From Erythrobacter tepidarius (GTDB taxonomy: Bacteria > Pseudomonadota > Alphaproteobacteria > Sphingomonadales > Sphingomonadaceae), in NCBI RefSeq assembly GCF_002155695.1, contig NZ_MUYJ01000007.1:62001-126000 (forward strand): a DNA stretch of 64,000 bases, in the 5' to 3' direction. Position 1 is the stretch's first letter, and every line of letters begins with the position of its first letter. The notes under the pieces are model-generated. The model was not told the origin of the DNA and searched no databases. It saw nothing but the letters and a program-made list of their open reading frames with translations. The translations under genes and the position numbers were made by a program. Below are positions 11,207-24,948 of the stretch, one piece after another.

Positions 11207-12307
11207 ATGGGTTTCCGCTGCGGGATCGTCGGCCTGCCGAATGTCGGCAAGTCCACTTTGTTCAATGCACTGACTGAAACGCAGGCGGCGCAGGCGGCCA
11301 ACTATCCGTTCTGCACGATTGAGCCCAATGTCGGGCAGGTCGCGGTGCCCGACGAGCGTCTGCACAAGATCGCCGCGATCGCGGGCAGCGCCAAGATCAT
11401 CGAGACGCAATTGGGCTTTGTCGACATTGCCGGCCTGGTGAAAGGTGCGAGCAAGGGCGAGGGCCTCGGCAACCAGTTCCTCGGCAATATTCGCGAGGTC
11501 GATGCGATCGTCCACGTGCTGCGCTGTTTCGAGAACGACGACATCCAGCACGTGGCCAACAAGGTCGATCCCATTGCCGATGCCGAAGTGGTCGAGACCG
11601 AGCTGATGCTGGCCGATCTTGAAAGCCTCGAAAAGCGCGTGCCTGCCGCAGCCAAGCGCGCCAGCGGGGGCGACAAGGAAGCCAAGGCGATGGCCAGCGT
11701 ACTGGGGCAAGCGCTCGAACTGCTGCGCGAAGGCAAGCCTGCCCGGCTCACCGTCCCCAACGACGCCGAGGAAGCCCGGCTGTTCAAGCAGGCGCAGCTG
11801 CTCACCGCCAAGCCGGTGCTCTACGTGTGCAACGTTGCCGAGGAAGATGCCGCGCACGGTAATGCGCTTTCCAACAAGGTATTCGCCAAGGCCGCGGCCG
11901 AAGGCGCCGAAGCCGTAATCGTCTCGGCCGCGATCGAGGCGGAGCTGGTCGCCATGCCGGCGGAAGACCGGGCCGAGTTTCTGGAGGCGCTCGGCCTCAC
12001 CGAAAGCGGCCTCTCGCGCGTGATCCGCGCCGGATACAAGTTGCTCGGCCTCAAAACCTTCTTCACCGCCGGCCCCAAGGAGGCCCGCGCCTGGACCTTC
12101 CCCGATGGCGCCAAGGCGCCGCAGGCCGCCGGAGAAATCCACTCCGATTTCGAGCGGGGCTTCATCCGCGCCGAGACCATTGCCTATGAAGATTACATCG
12201 CCCTTGGCGGCGAAGCGGGCGCCAGGGAAGCGGGCAAGCTGCGGCAGGAAGGCAAGGACTATGTGGTCCAGGACGGGGACGTGATGCTGTTCAAGTTCAA
12301 TGTGTGA
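11207..12307 (+). CDS. ychF: Redox-regulated ATPase/GTPase YchF (OLA1 family)
   Basis: An Obg-related P-loop protein that binds ATP and associates with ribosomes. The 366 residues include G1 GLPNVGKST at the start, G3 DIAGLVKGASKGEGLGNQFL, the altered G4 NVAEED that explains ATP preference, a coiled-coil insertion (about residues 135-185) and a C-terminal TGS domain (LKTFFTAGPKEARAWTF, then GGEAGAREAGKLRQEGKDYV). A CTAAGGGCCGCGC block at 11167-11179 probably belongs to its promoter. It converges on mutL with a six-base gap. Confidence 0.97.
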   Translation: MGFRCGIVGLPNVGKSTLFNALTETQAAQAANYPFCTIEPNVGQVAVPDERLHKIAAIAGSAKIIETQLGFVDIAGLVKGASKGEGLGNQFLGNIREVDAIVHVLRCFENDDIQHVANKVDPIADAEVVETELMLADLESLEKRVPAAAKRASGGDKEAKAMASVLGQALELLREGKPARLTVPNDAEEARLFKQAQLLTAKPVLYVCNVAEEDAAHGNALSNKVFAKAAAEGAEAVIVSAAIEAELVAMPAEDRAEFLEALGLTESGLSRVIRAGYKLLGLKTFFTAGPKEARAWTFPDGAKAPQAAGEIHSDFERGFIRAETIAYEDYIALGGEAGAREAGKLRQEGKDYVVQDGDVMLFKFNV

Positions 12308-12313
12308 AGCAGG

Positions 12314-15446
<3,133 letters not shown>

Positions 15447-15493
15447 GCCGCATCGGCCTGACGCCGGGGATCTGGCAGAAGGGACGACAAGCC

Positions 15494-16477
15494 ATGGCGC
15501 CGCCTTCATCGCGACGGTCGGGCTTTTCGAAAAAAGCGCAGTTCTCGCTGTTCACCAGCTACCTGCTGGCGGGTGCGGGGGCCTTGCTGGGCCTTGCGCT
15601 GCTGGCCCTGTCGCTGCGGCAACCGGCCGCCTTTGCGCCGCTGCGCGGGCTGGCAGGCGACGCCGTAGCCCCGGCGGGCGAGGCAGCGGCGACGGTCCGC
15701 ACCGGCCAGCAAAGCCTGTTCAGCGGCATCGCCGGCTATCTGCGCGCCGGGAGCCAGAATGCGGCGCTACGCGAGGAAGTGGAACTGGCGCGCATCCGTC
15801 TCGCCGAGGCCGAGGCGGTCAAGGCCGAAAACCGCCGCCTCAAGGCGCTGCTCGGCCTGCAGGACAAGGCGGTCAAGCCTGTCGTTGTCGCACGCCTGGT
15901 CGGGTCGACGGCGACGAGCGGCCGGCGTTTCGCCTTCCTCGGCGCGGGCAGCAGTGCTGGCGTGCGGCCGGGAATGCCGGTCTTGTCCGAACGCGGCGTG
16001 ATCGGGCGCGTGCTCGAAACCGGGCGCACCTCGGCGCGGGTGCTGCTCCTTACGGACAGCGAAAGCGTGCTGCCGGTGCGCAGCGCCAAGGGCAATGTGG
16101 TGGCCTTTGCCGAAGGACGCGGCGACGGCATGCTGCGGGTGCGGCTGGTCAATCTCGGCATCAATCCGCTTAAGCCCGGCGATCTGATGGTGACCAACGG
16201 CGCGGGTGGCTATTATCGTCCGGGCGTGGCGGTGGCGGTGATCACCGAGACCACCCCCGATGGCGGCATTGCGCGGCTGGTGGCGGAACCGTCGGCCACC
16301 AACTATGTCGCGGTCGAACCGGTCTATCAGTCCGAAGCCATCGCTGCCCTGCGCGCCAGGCGCGCGGCCAACGGTGAGGCGGAGCGCGCCGAAGCGTCAG
16401 GCGGGCGTGCACCAAGCGCGGCGCAGGGATCGTCTTCGCCCACCACGGCGGGCGCAAGCGAAGGGGGCGCAGAGTAA
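15494..16477 (+). CDS. mreC: Rod shape-determining protein MreC
   Basis: A periplasmic scaffold of the elongasome that activates PBP2/RodA. It has a short basic N-terminus, one transmembrane helix (about residues 17-40), a coiled coil (about 85-120, ALREEVELARIRLAEAEAVKAENRRLKALLGL) and the two-barrel MreC domain with GVRPGMPVLSERGVIGRV and GDLMVTNGAGGYYRPGVAVAVI. The tail after residue about 280 is low-complexity, rich in Ala/Gly/Ser. The mreD ATG overlaps its stop by one base. Confidence 0.96.
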   Translation: MAPPSSRRSGFSKKAQFSLFTSYLLAGAGALLGLALLALSLRQPAAFAPLRGLAGDAVAPAGEAAATVRTGQQSLFSGIAGYLRAGSQNAALREEVELARIRLAEAEAVKAENRRLKALLGLQDKAVKPVVVARLVGSTATSGRRFAFLGAGSSAGVRPGMPVLSERGVIGRVLETGRTSARVLLLTDSESVLPVRSAKGNVVAFAEGRGDGMLRVRLVNLGINPLKPGDLMVTNGAGGYYRPGVAVAVITETTPDGGIARLVAEPSATNYVAVEPVYQSEAIAALRARRAANGEAERAEASGGRAPSAAQGSSSPTTAGASEGGAE

Positions 16478-17031
16478 TGGAGCGGCTCAACCCGCACGCC
16501 CGGGCCGACCGGTATGGCAGCCGCATCAACCGCACCCAATCCCCGATCTGCGCGGGCAGCGTGCCCTATCTCTCGATCATGCTCGGCTCGCTGCTGCCGG
16601 CGCTGTTGATCGCCGATGTCATGCCGCTGCTGCCCTCGCTCGGCTTGCTAATGCTGCTGGCATGGCGGTTGGTGCGCCCGGGGCTGCTGCCGCTGTGGGT
16701 CGGCGCGCCGCTGGGGGCCTTCGACGATCTGTTCAGCGGTCAGCCTTTCGGCAGCGCGATGCTGCTGTGGTCGCTGGCGCTGATCAGCCTCGAACTGGTA
16801 GAAGCGCGCTTTCCGTGGCGCGGATTCTGGCAGGACTGGTTCACCGCCGGTCTTATCGCAGTGCTGGTGTGGCTTGGCGGCCTGATGCTCTCAGGCGCGC
16901 CGGTCACGCGGGAAATGCTGCTTGTGGCGTTGCCGCAGGCCTTGCTGGCGGTGCTGCTTTACCCGATAGTGGCACGCATGGTTGCCGCGCTTGACCGTTT
17001 CCGGCTGGCCCGGGCGCGGAGGATCGGGTGA
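16477..17031 (+). CDS. mreD: Rod shape-determining protein MreD
   Basis: A small polytopic inner-membrane partner of MreC. The 184 residues form about five hydrophobic segments after a basic N-terminal 30 residues, with the MreD-like block LPLWVGAPLGAFDDLFSGQPFG. Sequence conservation in this family is low, so the call rests on topology plus position between mreC and mrdA. It ends inside the mrdA GTG start (GTGA overlap). Confidence 0.93.
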   Translation: MERLNPHARADRYGSRINRTQSPICAGSVPYLSIMLGSLLPALLIADVMPLLPSLGLLMLLAWRLVRPGLLPLWVGAPLGAFDDLFSGQPFGSAMLLWSLALISLELVEARFPWRGFWQDWFTAGLIAVLVWLGGLMLSGAPVTREMLLVALPQALLAVLLYPIVARMVAALDRFRLARARRIG

Positions 17032-19217
17032 AGTCGCCGTTTTCGCGCGCCAAGCACCCGGGGCGCCCTGGCCGTATTGTCAATGCCTCGATCCTGCGCG
17101 ACACCTTCGAGCGTCGCTCGGTGCTGATCGGCACCGTGCAGGGCGGGATCGGGGTGCTCCTGGCCGGCCGGATGGCCTATCTTGCGATTGCCGAGAACGA
17201 GAAATACCGGCTCCAATCCGAAAGCAACCGCGTCAATCTCACGCTGATCCCGCCGCGGCGCGGGTGGATCCTCGATCGCGACGGCGCCCCGCTTGCCTCC
17301 AACCGCGCCGATTTTCGCGTCGACATCATCCCCGAGCGCCTGTCCGATCCCGATCGCACGATCGACCAGCTAGGCGCGCTCCTGGCGCTCGAGCCGACGC
17401 GGATCGCCGACATCAAGGCCAAGGTTGCCGAGGCCCGCGGGTTTCAGCCGATCGAAGTCGCCAGCGGTCTCGATTACGAACAGTTCGCCGCTATCAGCGT
17501 GCGCCTGCCGGATCTTCAGGGCGTGGTGCCGCAGCGCGGCTTCTCGCGCTTCTATCCCACGGCCTCCTCGGTCGGGCACCTGATCGGCTATGTCGGGCCT
17601 GCCTCGGCCGAGGAATTCGAAAAGGATCCCAACCCGCTGCTGATTACGCCGGGTTACAAGATCGGCAAGGATGGCCTCGAAAAGCAGTTCGAAAAGGAAC
17701 TGCGCGGCATCCCCGGCGCACGGCGGGTGGAGGTGACCGCGAGCGGGCGCATCATCCGCGATCTGGAAACCCGCGACGATGTGCAGGGCAATCCCATCCG
17801 CCTCACCATCGACGGGCCTCTGCAGGACTATGCCGCGCGCCGCATCGGGCTGGAAAGCGGCTCGGTGGTGGTGATGGACTGCCGCACCGGCGATCTGCTG
17901 TGCATGGCCTCCATGCCCAGTTTCGATCCCAATTCCTTTTCCGACGGAATCGGCAGCGTCGAATATGCGATGCTGCGCGATGATGAGCGCGTGCCGCTGC
18001 GCAACAAGGTCTTGAAAGGGCTCTACCCGCCCGGCTCCACGGTCAAGCCGATGGTGGCGATGGCGCTGATGCAGGCCGGGGTGGATCCGGAAGAAACGGT
18101 GTTTTGCGGCGGGGGCCTGCGCGTCGGCAACCGCGTGTTCGGCTGCTGGAACCGGCGCGGGCACGGCGCGGTCAACATGGCCAAGGGCATCTATCAGAGC
18201 TGCGACGTCTATTTTTACGCCATGGCCCAGCGCGTCGGAATGGAGCCGATCGCGGCGATGGCGCGACGCTGCGGGATGGGACAGGAATTTCCCCTCCCCG
18301 TCACCAGCCAGTTCTACGGCACCGTGCCGGACCCGGCGTGGAAGATGAAGAAGTGGGGTCGTGAGTGGCAGACCTTCGACACCGTCAATGCCACGATCGG
18401 TCAGGGCTATATGCTCTCCAACCCCTTGCAGCTGGCGGTGATGGCCGCGCGCCTTGCGACCGGCAAGCACGTGATGCCGCGCCTGACGCTCGACACCAAG
18501 CCCAAGGGCTTCGACAGCATCGACTTCCCGGCCGAGCATGTCGAATATGTCCGCAAGGCGATGAGCGATGTGGTCAATGGCCCGGGCACCGCCGGGCGCG
18601 CGCGCCTGCCGATCGTAAACACGCTGATGGCGGGCAAGACCGGCACCGCGCAGGTAGTCTCGCTGTCGATCTCGAACGGCAAGTCAGGCCCGTGGAAATA
18701 TCGCGACCACGGGCTGTTCATCTTCTTTGCCCCCTACGACAATCCGCGCTACGCCGGCGCCGTGGTGATCGAGCATGGCGGCGGCTCGGGCGCGGCCTAT
18801 CCGATCGCGCGCGACGTGATGACCTTCCTGTTCGATCCGGCCAAGGGCATGGATGCCTTGCGCGCGCTCGAGGCCCAATGGGGTGGGACCGCGCAGCAGC
18901 GGCTTGAACGCCGCTATGCCGCCTATGCCGCCGAGCGCGGCCAGAACGTTTCCCGCCCGCCACGCCGTGACGAGGAGATCTTCGACCGGGTCGAGGCCGA
19001 GGCGCGCGTGGCCGCGCGCCAGTCGCAAGCGATTGCCGAACAGGTGATCGCACCGAGGCCCGAGGCCAATCCCTCGGCCACGCCCAGTGCCGAATTCCCC
19101 GGCGCGGGCAGTGCTGCATCGCAGGCCGGCGCCGCGCAACCACCCGCACCGCCTGCCTCGGCCGCGCCGGCAACACCGGCCGGCGACGCTGTCAACCCGC
19201 GGGGCGGAGCGCAATGA
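17028..19217 (+). CDS. mrdA: Penicillin-binding protein 2 (peptidoglycan transpeptidase)
   Basis: Elongasome-specific class B PBP that crosslinks new lateral wall with RodA. It has a single N-terminal membrane span (about residues 34-55), a dimerisation domain (RRGWILDRDGAPLASNRADF) and a transpeptidase domain with the active-site serine in PGSTVKPM, SxN-like YQSCDVYFY and KTGTAQ. Its 729 residues exceed the E. coli protein because of a C-terminal Ala/Pro-rich tail of about 100 residues. The start is the GTG overlapping the mreD stop; no better ATG is nearby. Confidence 0.97.
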   Translation: MKSPFSRAKHPGRPGRIVNASILRDTFERRSVLIGTVQGGIGVLLAGRMAYLAIAENEKYRLQSESNRVNLTLIPPRRGWILDRDGAPLASNRADFRVDIIPERLSDPDRTIDQLGALLALEPTRIADIKAKVAEARGFQPIEVASGLDYEQFAAISVRLPDLQGVVPQRGFSRFYPTASSVGHLIGYVGPASAEEFEKDPNPLLITPGYKIGKDGLEKQFEKELRGIPGARRVEVTASGRIIRDLETRDDVQGNPIRLTIDGPLQDYAARRIGLESGSVVVMDCRTGDLLCMASMPSFDPNSFSDGIGSVEYAMLRDDERVPLRNKVLKGLYPPGSTVKPMVAMALMQAGVDPEETVFCGGGLRVGNRVFGCWNRRGHGAVNMAKGIYQSCDVYFYAMAQRVGMEPIAAMARRCGMGQEFPLPVTSQFYGTVPDPAWKMKKWGREWQTFDTVNATIGQGYMLSNPLQLAVMAARLATGKHVMPRLTLDTKPKGFDSIDFPAEHVEYVRKAMSDVVNGPGTAGRARLPIVNTLMAGKTGTAQVVSLSISNGKSGPWKYRDHGLFIFFAPYDNPRYAGAVVIEHGGGSGAAYPIARDVMTFLFDPAKGMDALRALEAQWGGTAQQRLERRYAAYAAERGQNVSRPPRRDEEIFDRVEAEARVAARQSQAIAEQVIAPRPEANPSATPSAEFPGAGSAASQAGAAQPPAPPASAAPATPAGDAVNPRGGAQ

Positions 19218-20356
19218 TCAACGGTACGCTCGGCCCTTCCACCGGCATCGTCCCGGCCACGATCGCCCGCCAACCCTGGGAAATGCTGATTCCGGTGTTT
19301 TTGCTCACGCTGTTCGGCGGCTTGGTGCTCTATTCTGCCGGCGGTGGTTCGATGGAGCCTTTCGCCACTTCGCACTTCATCCGTTTTGCCGTGTTCATGG
19401 TGATGGCGGCGATCATCGCAGCCATGCCGCGCGCGGCGGTGCAGGTGCTGACCTATCCCGCCTATATCCTCGTGCTGGTGATGCTGCTCGGGGTGGAAGT
19501 GGTCGGGCAGGTCGGCGGGGGGAGCCAGCGCTGGCTCGAAATCGGGCCGATCCGCATCCAGCCCTCCGAGGTGATGAAACCTGCTGTGGTGCTGGCCATG
19601 GCACGCTTCTACGAAACCCTGCCGGCGGGCATGATCGGCACCTGGCGCTCGCTGGTGCCCGCCTGCGGGCTGATTGCTTTGCCGATGGGGCTGGTGCTGA
19701 TGCAGCCCGATCTCGGCACTTCGGTGGCGATTGCCTTCGGTGGCGTGGTGGTGATGTTCCTCGCCGGCCTTCCCCTATGGTGGTTCGTGGCCGCGGGCAG
19801 CGCTGCGATCGCCGCGGCACCGCTGATCTATTTCTTCGCGCTGCACGATTACCAGCGCGCGCGGGTGACGACCTTTCTCGATCCCGAAAGCGATCCGCTA
19901 GGCGCCGGCTACCACATTGCCCAGTCCAAGATCGCAATCGGATCGGGCGGGATCTTCGGCAAGGGTTTCAATGCGGGCACCCAGAGCCACCTTGAATACC
20001 TGCCCGAACCGCATACCGACTTCGTCTTTGCCACCATGGCCGAGGAGTGGGGTTTGATGGGCGGGCTGTTCGTGCTGGCGATGTACGCGATGATCCTGTG
20101 GTGGGGAACCAAGGTCTCGCGCCAATCGCAGGACCGCTTCACCGCGCTGCTGGCCGCCGGTGCAACGGCAACGATATTTTTCTACATTGCTATCAATCTT
20201 TTGATGGTGATGGGCATGGCCCCGGCCAAGGGCATCCCGCTGCCGTGGATGAGCCACGGAGGCTCCTCGATGATGACCAACATGATCTGCATCGGCTTGC
20301 TGATGATGGTCAACCGCTGGAACCAGAACGCCCCGCGCCGCGGCTTGGTTGCCTGA
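19214..20356 (+). CDS. rodA: Peptidoglycan glycosyltransferase RodA (SEDS family)
   Basis: Polymerises lipid II into glycan strands for rod elongation in partnership with PBP2. The 380 residues are strongly hydrophobic, with about ten spans and the SEDS signatures WLEIGPIRIQPSEVMKPAVVLAMARF, LMQPDLGTS, ESDPLGAGYHIAQSKIAIGSGG, LPEPHTDFVFATMAEEWG and GIPLPWMSHGGSSMM. The ATG overlaps the mrdA stop (ATGA). Last gene of the mre-rod operon; a tRNA gene follows 120 bases later. Confidence 0.97.
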   Translation: MINGTLGPSTGIVPATIARQPWEMLIPVFLLTLFGGLVLYSAGGGSMEPFATSHFIRFAVFMVMAAIIAAMPRAAVQVLTYPAYILVLVMLLGVEVVGQVGGGSQRWLEIGPIRIQPSEVMKPAVVLAMARFYETLPAGMIGTWRSLVPACGLIALPMGLVLMQPDLGTSVAIAFGGVVVMFLAGLPLWWFVAAGSAAIAAAPLIYFFALHDYQRARVTTFLDPESDPLGAGYHIAQSKIAIGSGGIFGKGFNAGTQSHLEYLPEPHTDFVFATMAEEWGLMGGLFVLAMYAMILWWGTKVSRQSQDRFTALLAAGATATIFFYIAINLLMVMGMAPAKGIPLPWMSHGGSSMMTNMICIGLLMMVNRWNQNAPRRGLVA

Positions 20357-20476
20357 GGTGCGGTGCCCCGAAATTAGCCCCTTGCCATCGGGGCGGGACG
20401 CGCTAAATGCAGCGCCTCACGCGAATCGGGACGCGGCTTCGGCGGTGTCTCTCGCGGCTTCCGACCGGATCGGAAT

Positions 20477-20552
<76 letters not shown>

Positions 20553-20803
20553 CCTTTTCAATAGGTTAGCAGAGGTCTCCGGCGGTTCCGTCTTAAAATG
20601 ACGGGATTTAAGACGGCTGCAGCTCGGCCCGTCTGCGCCGTCTCTTCCAGCACGATGGAAGCACCTTTCGTGCTGGCCAGGGCACCGCAAAAAGGTCAAA
20701 GCACGTGCCCGAGGCGCGCCCTGCCGAATGCGCGGCTCGGATAGGCCGGAACGCGCATCCGCTGTTGCCTTCCTCCAGCACAGGCGGCTACACGATGCTT
20801 GTA

Positions 20804-20821
20804 ATCACATTTCGATGTGAT
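20804..20821. promoter_or_regulatory. Operator-like palindrome ahead of ribBX (site 1)
   Basis: ATCACAT-TTCG-ATGTGAT, a perfect 7-bp inverted repeat ending 11 bases before the ribBX ATG, where it would cover the ribosome-binding region or the transcription start. It has the same ATCAC-N8-GTGAT format as a second site inside the gene. No FMN riboswitch was recognised in the 280-base gap between the tRNA and this gene, and nothing else could be assigned there. Confidence 0.6.
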
Positions 20822-20832
20822 ACTACGCTCTG

Positions 20833-22080
20833 ATGAACACATCAATTATCACACGGGTTCGTGATCTCATCACATCGGGCACCATGACCCGCGCCGGACT
20901 CGCCCGTGCTGCCGGCCTGCACGCCAACACCTTGCGCGACTGTGCCGAGGACGGCTGGAATCCCACTGCGGAGACCCTCGCCAAGCTCGAAGCCTTCCTT
21001 GAGGCGAACGATGATCGCCCGGTGCTCGCCACCATCGAGGAAATCATCGACGAAGCGCGCAATGGAAGGATGTACATTCTCGTCGATGACGAGGATCGCG
21101 AGAACGAGGGCGATCTCATCATCCCCGCGCAAATGGCAACCCCGCAGGCGATCAACTTCATGGCGACCCATGGGCGCGGACTGATCTGCCTCGCCCTCAC
21201 CAAGGACCGCGTCGACCATCTCGGCCTCGAGCCGATGAGCCGCAACAACAAGGAATCGATGCAGACGGCCTTCACCATCTCGATCGAGGCGCGCGAGGGC
21301 GTGACCACCGGCATCTCGGCGGCAGACCGTGCGCGCACCATCTCGGTCGCGATCGACGCGACCAAGGGGGCGGATGATCTCGTCACCCCCGGCCACGTCT
21401 TCCCGCTGATGGCGCGCGAGGGTGGCGTTCTGGTGCGCGCCGGGCACACCGAGGCGGCGGTCGACATCTCGCGGCTAGCGGGCCTCAACCCCTCAGGCGT
21501 GATCTGCGAGATCATGAACGAGGACGGCACCATGGCCCGCCTCGATGACCTCGTGAAGTTCGCGCGCAAGCATGATCTGAAAATCGGCACGATCCGCGAT
21601 CTCATCGCTTACCGGATGCGCAACGATCACCTCGTCGAGCGGCTGGGCGAGCGGGCCTTCACTTCCGACTATGGCGGGCAGTGGCGGATGATCACCTATC
21701 GCAACCGGATCGAGGGCAACGAGGCCTACGTCCTGCAGAAGGGCCACGTCATTCCCGGCAAGCCCACCCTCGCCCGCGTCCACCCGATTTCGGTGTTCGA
21801 CGACGTGCTCGGCGCGCCCGGGCCGCGCAAGCGCACGCTTCAGCGCGCGATGCAGGCGATCGGCGAACATGGCGCAGGCGTGATCGTGATCCTCACCGGT
21901 CGCGTGGGCACCGGCGAGTGGCAGCCGGGCGAGGAACAGCGCAATATCGGCATCGGCTCGCAGATCCTCGCCGATCTCGGCGTGACCGAGATGGTGCTGC
22001 TGTCGAACAGCCGGCCCGATCTGGTCGCGCTCGAAGGCTATGGCCTGACCATCACCGACTTCCACCCTATTCCGGAGTAA
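20833..22080 (+). CDS. ribB: HTH-fused 3,4-dihydroxy-2-butanone-4-phosphate synthase with degenerate RibA domain
   Basis: Makes the four-carbon precursor of riboflavin from ribulose 5-phosphate. It has three parts. Residues 1-60 look like a helix-turn-helix (LITSGTMTRAGLARAAGLHANTLRDCAEDGWNPTAETLAKLEAFL). Residues about 68-270 are RibB, with DDEDRENEGDLI, GISAADRARTI, TPGHVFPL and AGHTEAAVDISRLAG. The last 140 residues are RibA-like but lack the zinc cysteines (RVHPISVFDDVLGAPGPRK instead of the C-C-C pattern), as in RibBX proteins. RibA activity is therefore expected elsewhere. ribH follows six bases later. Confidence 0.93.
   Translation: MNTSIITRVRDLITSGTMTRAGLARAAGLHANTLRDCAEDGWNPTAETLAKLEAFLEANDDRPVLATIEEIIDEARNGRMYILVDDEDRENEGDLIIPAQMATPQAINFMATHGRGLICLALTKDRVDHLGLEPMSRNNKESMQTAFTISIEAREGVTTGISAADRARTISVAIDATKGADDLVTPGHVFPLMAREGGVLVRAGHTEAAVDISRLAGLNPSGVICEIMNEDGTMARLDDLVKFARKHDLKIGTIRDLIAYRMRNDHLVERLGERAFTSDYGGQWRMITYRNRIEGNEAYVLQKGHVIPGKPTLARVHPISVFDDVLGAPGPRKRTLQRAMQAIGEHGAGVIVILTGRVGTGEWQPGEEQRNIGIGSQILADLGVTEMVLLSNSRPDLVALEGYGLTITDFHPIPE
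20848..20865. promoter_or_regulatory. Operator-like repeat inside ribBX (site 2)
   Basis: ATCAC (20848-20852) and GTGAT (20861-20865) with an eight-base spacer, the same ATCAC-N8-GTGAT geometry as the site at 20804-20821, with starts 44 bases apart. It lies within codons 6-11 of ribBX, so the two sites flank the start codon. Confidence 0.45.
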
Positions 22081-22086
22081 CCTGCC

Positions 22087-22506
22087 TTGGCTCGTATCCT
22101 CATCGTCGAAGCGCGCTTCTACGCCCATCTCAACGACATGCTCATCGCCGGCGCGCGCGCGGTGCTGGAGGCGGCCGGACACGCAGTCGAGGTGCTGACC
22201 GTGCCCGGCGCGCTCGAAATCCCCGGGGCGATCGCGCTGGCCGCAGAGACCGATCGCTATGATGGCTTCGTCGCCATCGGGGTGGTGATCCGTGGCGAGA
22301 CCTATCACTTCGAGATCGTCGCCGGCGAAAGCGCGCGCGGCATCATGGCGCTGACGATGGACGGCATCGCCATCGGCAACGGCATCCTCACGGTGGAGAA
22401 CGAGGCGCAGGCACTGGTGCGCGCGGACCCCGCACAGAAGGACAAGGGCGGCGAGGCGGCCAAGGCGGCGCTGGCGCTGCTGGCGCTGCGGGAAGGCTTC
22501 GCTTAA
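22087..22506 (+). CDS. ribH: 6,7-dimethyl-8-ribityllumazine synthase
   Basis: Condenses the RibB product with the pyrimidine intermediate in riboflavin synthesis. The 139-residue protein has [14 protein letters not shown], the substrate loop [32 protein letters not shown] with the catalytic histidine region, and [13 protein letters not shown]. The start is a TTG: a GGAG sits nine bases upstream at the end of ribBX, and the family N-terminus ([11 protein letters not shown]) begins right after it; the next ATG would delete the first strand. It is coupled to the upstream ribBX. Confidence 0.95.
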   Translation: MARILIVEARFYAHLNDMLIAGARAVLEAAGHAVEVLTVPGALEIPGAIALAAETDRYDGFVAIGVVIRGETYHFEIVAGESARGIMALTMDGIAIGNGILTVENEAQALVRADPAQKDKGGEAAKAALALLALREGFA

Positions 22507-22668
22507 CGGATCGCGGCCTTGTGTCTCACTTTGAAACCACCCCCTCGGATACGTAGTTTCCCTCTGTAGATTTCCGTAAGCCATTAACGCGATATCCGAA
22601 CAGCTTCTGCTGTCGCTCGCCGGTCGCACGGGTTAGCAGTATCAGGCAGTCAGCTTCGGGATTTCGCC
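22507..22668. other. Gene-free spacer after ribH
   Basis: About 160 bases of lower GC content than the surroundings. I see no terminator with a T-tract, no tRNA and no convincing promoter. Together with the uncertain small gene that follows, it makes up most of the 434-base stretch between ribH and the winged-helix gene. Confidence 0.5.
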
Positions 22669-22842
22669 TTGGATAAGACAACTGACCCGGCGCCGGATCG
22701 CTCCGGCCTCCCCCGCGTCATCGCCATACTCGAGAACCAGTTGGCCGAGCTCGACCGGATGAACCTCCATATCGGCGCGGCGCATGTTGATGCGGCAATC
22801 CAGCAATTGCGGCTCGATCAGGCACGGGCGTGGCTGCGGTGA
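22669..22842 (+). CDS. Possible 57-residue helical protein (TTG start)
   Basis: An open frame with strong GC bias at third codon positions. The translation has a short polar head (DKTTDPAPDRSG) and then a continuous amphipathic helix, LPRVIAILENQLAELDRM through VDAAIQQLRLDQARAWL. It needs a TTG start, as ribH does, and no ATG is available upstream in frame. The composition looks like a real small helical protein rather than chance, but there is no recognised family and the ribosome-binding site is weak. Confidence 0.45.
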   Translation: MDKTTDPAPDRSGLPRVIAILENQLAELDRMNLHIGAAHVDAAIQQLRLDQARAWLR

Positions 22843-22882
22843 GCCAGGCCTGACGCGGCGCCGCGCCGCCACGGTTTAGACC

Positions 22883-22908
22883 GCAAATAGAGGCACATGC
22901 GTATTTGC
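22883..22908. promoter_or_regulatory. GCAAATA-N12-TATTTGC inverted repeat before the winged-helix gene
   Basis: Perfect 7-bp arms with a 12-base spacer, 32 bases before the ATG of the winged-helix protein, followed by another GCAAAAT word. It may be an operator for autoregulation. The arms are AT-rich, so part of it could instead be promoter sequence. Confidence 0.35.
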
Positions 22909-22940
22909 CCTTAAAGCAAAATCCGGATTGCCCCGCTATT

Positions 22941-24940
<2,000 letters not shown>

Positions 24941-24948
24941 TTATCCCT

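Noticed and set aside
20553-20832. Possible FMN riboswitch before ribB
   Set aside because: No conserved RFN-element blocks were recognised; only the palindrome near the start codon stands out.
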